Assembly: GCA_020636355.1 (NCBI GenBank) | Contig: JACJYB010000012.1 | Span: forward strand, 1 to 64,000 | Length of the DNA stretch: 64,000 nucleotides | Origin: Lewinellaceae bacterium | GTDB lineage: Bacteria; Bacteroidota; Bacteroidia; Chitinophagales; Saprospiraceae | Reading direction: 5' to 3' | Part shown: one piece after another, positions 61,494 to 64,000 of the stretch | Layout: each line of letters starts with the position of its first letter | Position numbering within the stretch: the first letter of the stretch is position 1 | Translations under genes and position numbers: made by a program | Notes under the pieces: model-generated | Seen by the model: the letters and a program-made list of their open reading frames with translations, nothing else | Told to the model about the DNA's origin: nothing | The model's database searches: none

Positions 61494-64000
61494 ATGCGTA
61501 AAGTGTACACACTTGCGGTAGTTGTGTTATGCCTAGGACTCCTGATAACGCCTGAGAGAGTAGTGAATAACCCAACAGCCCTATTTGAATTAGATTTATC
61601 TACCCAAAATTCTGTTTCACCTCCAGTTGCCCAGGCTGCTGCAATGGATCCCATTCCCGATGGAGATATCCGGAATTGTAGCGCACCTTGCGGTGCCGGT
61701 GATGTGACCGTTTCACACATATTTATTGGTACCTCACCAACGAATCCAATCACAACATGTACACCTGGTACAACTATAAATGGAAGTGTATATGTAGAAA
61801 TTGCATCCGGTAATATGGGTGATCGTTCTGCCATCCGCTTTGCAGCAGATCTTTACATAGGTGGTGTATTCTATGCAACTTATTTAGATTGTTACTCCGG
61901 TCCATTGATGAATGGTCAAACACATGTATTGAATGTCGGAGCTATTTCATGGATCTGCGGTCCGGAAATTGAATTAAGGGACATCAAGGTTGCTTGGACT
62001 ACCCATGGAGATCCCTGTAGTTCTGACCAAACTTGCATGGATTATCCTGGAGGCCAGTGCTGGCAACAAATGTCCTTCGGCATTGAAGCTCCATTATCAA
62101 CTGATTTTACTTTTGATTGTGGCAGCACTACCAATTCCATTAATTTTACCAGCCAGGTAACTGGTGGAAGCATGGCTTATACCTATGCTTGGGATTTCGG
62201 AGATGGGACAACTTCGACCGTCCCAAACCCGGTTCATACTTTTCCATCCGTAAATACTTACACCGTCAAGCTGGTTGTTACTGACAATGGATCTCAAATG
62301 GCAATGTCCTCCCACGATGTAGACCTCAGCCTGTGCTGCCAACCTCCGACCATCACGTGTCCGGCGGACGTGACCATCAGTTGTGGCGCATCCACCAACC
62401 CGACAGCAACCGGTACGGCAACGGCTACCAATGGCTGCGGCACCAATACCCTAACTAATAGCGACCAAACTGTCGGGGCAGCGCCCTGTGCACGGACGAT
62501 CACCCGAACCTGGACAGTAACCGATGAGTCATCCAACAGCGACATTTGTACCCAAACCATTTCGATCCTGCCGGCACCACCAGCTGACTTTACGAGCAGG
62601 CCGCCGGACATTACCATAAGTTGCGGATCCGCTCCATCACCTACAAGCATTAACTATGATAATAGTCCCACCGGTTCTTGTTCCATCGATGGTAGTACAC
62701 TTGGTGTCATCACCGGTAGCCACGATCAATGCGGAGGGTCCTATACGGAAACCTGGACCCTGGTTGACCCGTGCGGCAGACCAAATGTGGTCTATTCCAG
62801 AAAAATAACCGTGTCTCCGGCTCCGGCGCCTGTCTTCTCCAGCCTTCCTGTTGATATCTCACTGGACTGCTCTCTGGCTCCTCCAAGCACGTCTAGCTTA
62901 TCCTACTCGAACAATCAAAGCGCGCCATGTCTGATCTCCGGAGCAATCACCTCCTCGATTGCACCAGGAATAACCGGACCTTGTGGCACCTTTATTGAAA
63001 CCTGGTCCGGAACGGATGCGTGTGGAAATGCATTATTCCACCAGCGGACCATCCGAATTGTGGATAATACGTTGCCGACGATAATTCCACCGGCAAACAT
63101 CACGATACAATGCTATTCCGACCTTCCCGCGTGCAGCCCGGACAATGCTACTGCCAGTGATAATTGCGGCGTACCGGTGGTCACTTGCAGTGATGGTTCT
63201 TTGAGCGGAACGGAATGCGCAGGTTCGGTTATCCGGACCTTTAAGGCAACGGATGCCTGTGGCAACAGCAGTATAGCAACACAGACCATCATTATCAATG
63301 ACAAAACCAATCCGGTAATCACTTGTCCACCGGCTGCATTTTTTGACTGTACCACCGGTGATGCGGGAACTGCTACAGCTACTGACAATTGTACAGCCAG
63401 CAATGCGATCACCATCACCTCGTCCGATAATACCATCCTGGACAATTGTGGATTAGGCACGATCCAGAGAACCTGGAAAGCTGTGGACTGCAACAATAAT
63501 TCATCTACCTGCATCCAGACCATCACCTTACAGGATAATGCTGCCCCGACCATCACGTGTCCGGCCAACATCACGTTCAATTGCGCCTTGGGTGTTGCCG
63601 GCGTAGCCACCGCTACAGACAACTGTACTGAGGTCGCTAATATTTCCGTCACCTCATCAGATAGCTCAAGCCTTGATAACTGTGGATTAGGCACCATCGC
63701 CAGGACATGGACTGCTATGGATTGTAAGGGCAATAGTTCTTCCTGCATTCAGATCATCACCCTTCAGGACGTTACTGCACCAACCTTCTCTTGCCCCGCC
63801 AACATCACCTTTAATTGTCTTGCCGGCGATGCAGGCGAACCCAACCCGACTGACAACTGCACGGCACGCGAAGACATAATGCTAAGTTCTTCGGATGCAT
63901 CAACCCTGGACAACTGTGGTTTAGGTACCATTCTGCGTACCTGGACGGCACGGGATTGTGTGGGCAATCAAGTTTCCTGCCGGCAGACCATCGTTATTCA
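61494..64000 (+). CDS. Giant secreted PKD/HYR-like protein, 3' partial
   Basis: The frame opens at the ATG at 61494 and stays open to the window edge (836 residues and counting). A signal or anchor segment follows ('VYTLAVVVLCLGLLI'). Residues about 60-200 form a beta-rich head without a known family ('RFAADLYIGGVFYATYLD'). A PKD domain lies at about 205-270 ('YAWDFGDGTTST'). From about 280 onward there are at least six Cys-rich HYR-like modules ('PPTITCPADVTISC', 'IRTFKATDACGNSSIATQTI', 'ITCPPAAFFDC', 'DNCGLGTIQRTWKAVDC'). Its last four modules are regular tandem repeats of about 75 residues. Very likely a T9SS surface protein, but its sorting domain is beyond the window. Short minus-strand frames here are shadows. 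Confidence 0.9.
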   Translation, partial: MRKVYTLAVVVLCLGLLITPERVVNNPTALFELDLSTQNSVSPPVAQAAAMDPIPDGDIRNCSAPCGAGDVTVSHIFIGTSPTNPITTCTPGTTINGSVYVEIASGNMGDRSAIRFAADLYIGGVFYATYLDCYSGPLMNGQTHVLNVGAISWICGPEIELRDIKVAWTTHGDPCSSDQTCMDYPGGQCWQQMSFGIEAPLSTDFTFDCGSTTNSINFTSQVTGGSMAYTYAWDFGDGTTSTVPNPVHTFPSVNTYTVKLVVTDNGSQMAMSSHDVDLSLCCQPPTITCPADVTISCGASTNPTATGTATATNGCGTNTLTNSDQTVGAAPCARTITRTWTVTDESSNSDICTQTISILPAPPADFTSRPPDITISCGSAPSPTSINYDNSPTGSCSIDGSTLGVITGSHDQCGGSYTETWTLVDPCGRPNVVYSRKITVSPAPAPVFSSLPVDISLDCSLAPPSTSSLSYSNNQSAPCLISGAITSSIAPGITGPCGTFIETWSGTDACGNALFHQRTIRIVDNTLPTIIPPANITIQCYSDLPACSPDNATASDNCGVPVVTCSDGSLSGTECAGSVIRTFKATDACGNSSIATQTIIINDKTNPVITCPPAAFFDCTTGDAGTATATDNCTASNAITITSSDNTILDNCGLGTIQRTWKAVDCNNNSSTCIQTITLQDNAAPTITCPANITFNCALGVAGVATATDNCTEVANISVTSSDSSSLDNCGLGTIARTWTAMDCKGNSSSCIQIITLQDVTAPTFSCPANITFNCLAGDAGEPNPTDNCTAREDIMLSSSDASTLDNCGLGTILRTWTARDCVGNQVSCRQTIVI

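Noticed and set aside
61472..63967. Minus-strand frames opposite the last gene (for example 63113-63748)
   Set aside because: The plus frame from 61494 is open for the whole stretch, has PKD and HYR motifs, and explains these as shadows.

Overview
The window looks like a chromosome segment of a marine or wastewater-type Bacteroidota, most probably near Saprospiria. The evidence is type IX secretion (T9SS) C-terminal sorting domains on several secreted giants, promoters of the TTTG / TAnnTTTG type, a DUF5687-type ABC permease, an S6 protein with a long acidic and proline-rich tail, and a compact hisG-D-C-B-H-A-F-IE operon with fused hisNB and hisIE. The genus cannot be named from the sequence alone. 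The window is accessory and core DNA mixed, with no phage, IS element or CRISPR array that I could see.

Layout. 1-6.2 kb: the 3' part of a giant T9SS surface protein made of HYR-like immunoglobulin modules carrying nested inserts; it is broken by a one-base frameshift inside a near-identical repeat. 6.2-8.4 kb (minus): two-gene ABC exporter. 8.6-9.9 kb (minus): rpsF-rpsR-rplI. 10.1-12.6 kb: TPR sensor kinase and LuxR-type regulator. 13.0-15.0 kb: a GH127 arabinofuranosidase, then an array of intergenic repeats. 15.8-21 kb: beta-barrel protein, GMC dehydrogenase with its small subunit, DUF2891 lipoprotein. 21-24.6 kb (minus): secreted M4 metalloprotease with a lipoprotein upstream. 24.7-26.5 kb: fatty acid hydroxylase family protein, NlpC/P60-like protein, small secreted protein. 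26.7-32.7 kb (minus): a tandem pair of secreted proteins sharing the same head, one short (255 aa) and one giant (1733 aa, T9SS). 32.8-35.3 kb (minus): aspS and an alkyltransferase. 35.5-39.6 kb: kinase/regulator pair, retropepsin-like protease, and a protein with two carbohydrate-binding-like modules. 39.6-43.4 kb: an MtfA-like protein that has lost its zinc site, an acetyl-esterase-like hydrolase, and a lectin-like T9SS type B protein. 43.5-50.8 kb: tRNA-Phe followed immediately by a histidine-operon leader and attenuator and the complete histidine operon. 50.8-54.5 kb: more intergenic repeats and a six-CHRD-domain T9SS protein. 54.7-61.1 kb: aldehyde dehydrogenase, heptosyltransferase-like GT9, prohibitin-like SPFH protein, sodium/solute symporter and galE. 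61.5-64 kb: the 5' part of another HYR/PKD surface giant that runs off the window.

The strongest regulatory find is the short unannotated leader ORF at 43631-43699. It has six consecutive histidine codons, an antiterminator that pairs at 13 of 14 positions, and an intrinsic terminator just before hisG. It begins only 25 bases after the tRNA-Phe CCA end, so tRNA and leader probably share one transcript. Secreted and surface proteins dominate the accessory part: five or six large proteins with Ig-like, FN3, PKD, CHRD or lectin domains, four of them with visible T9SS sorting domains of type A and one of type B.
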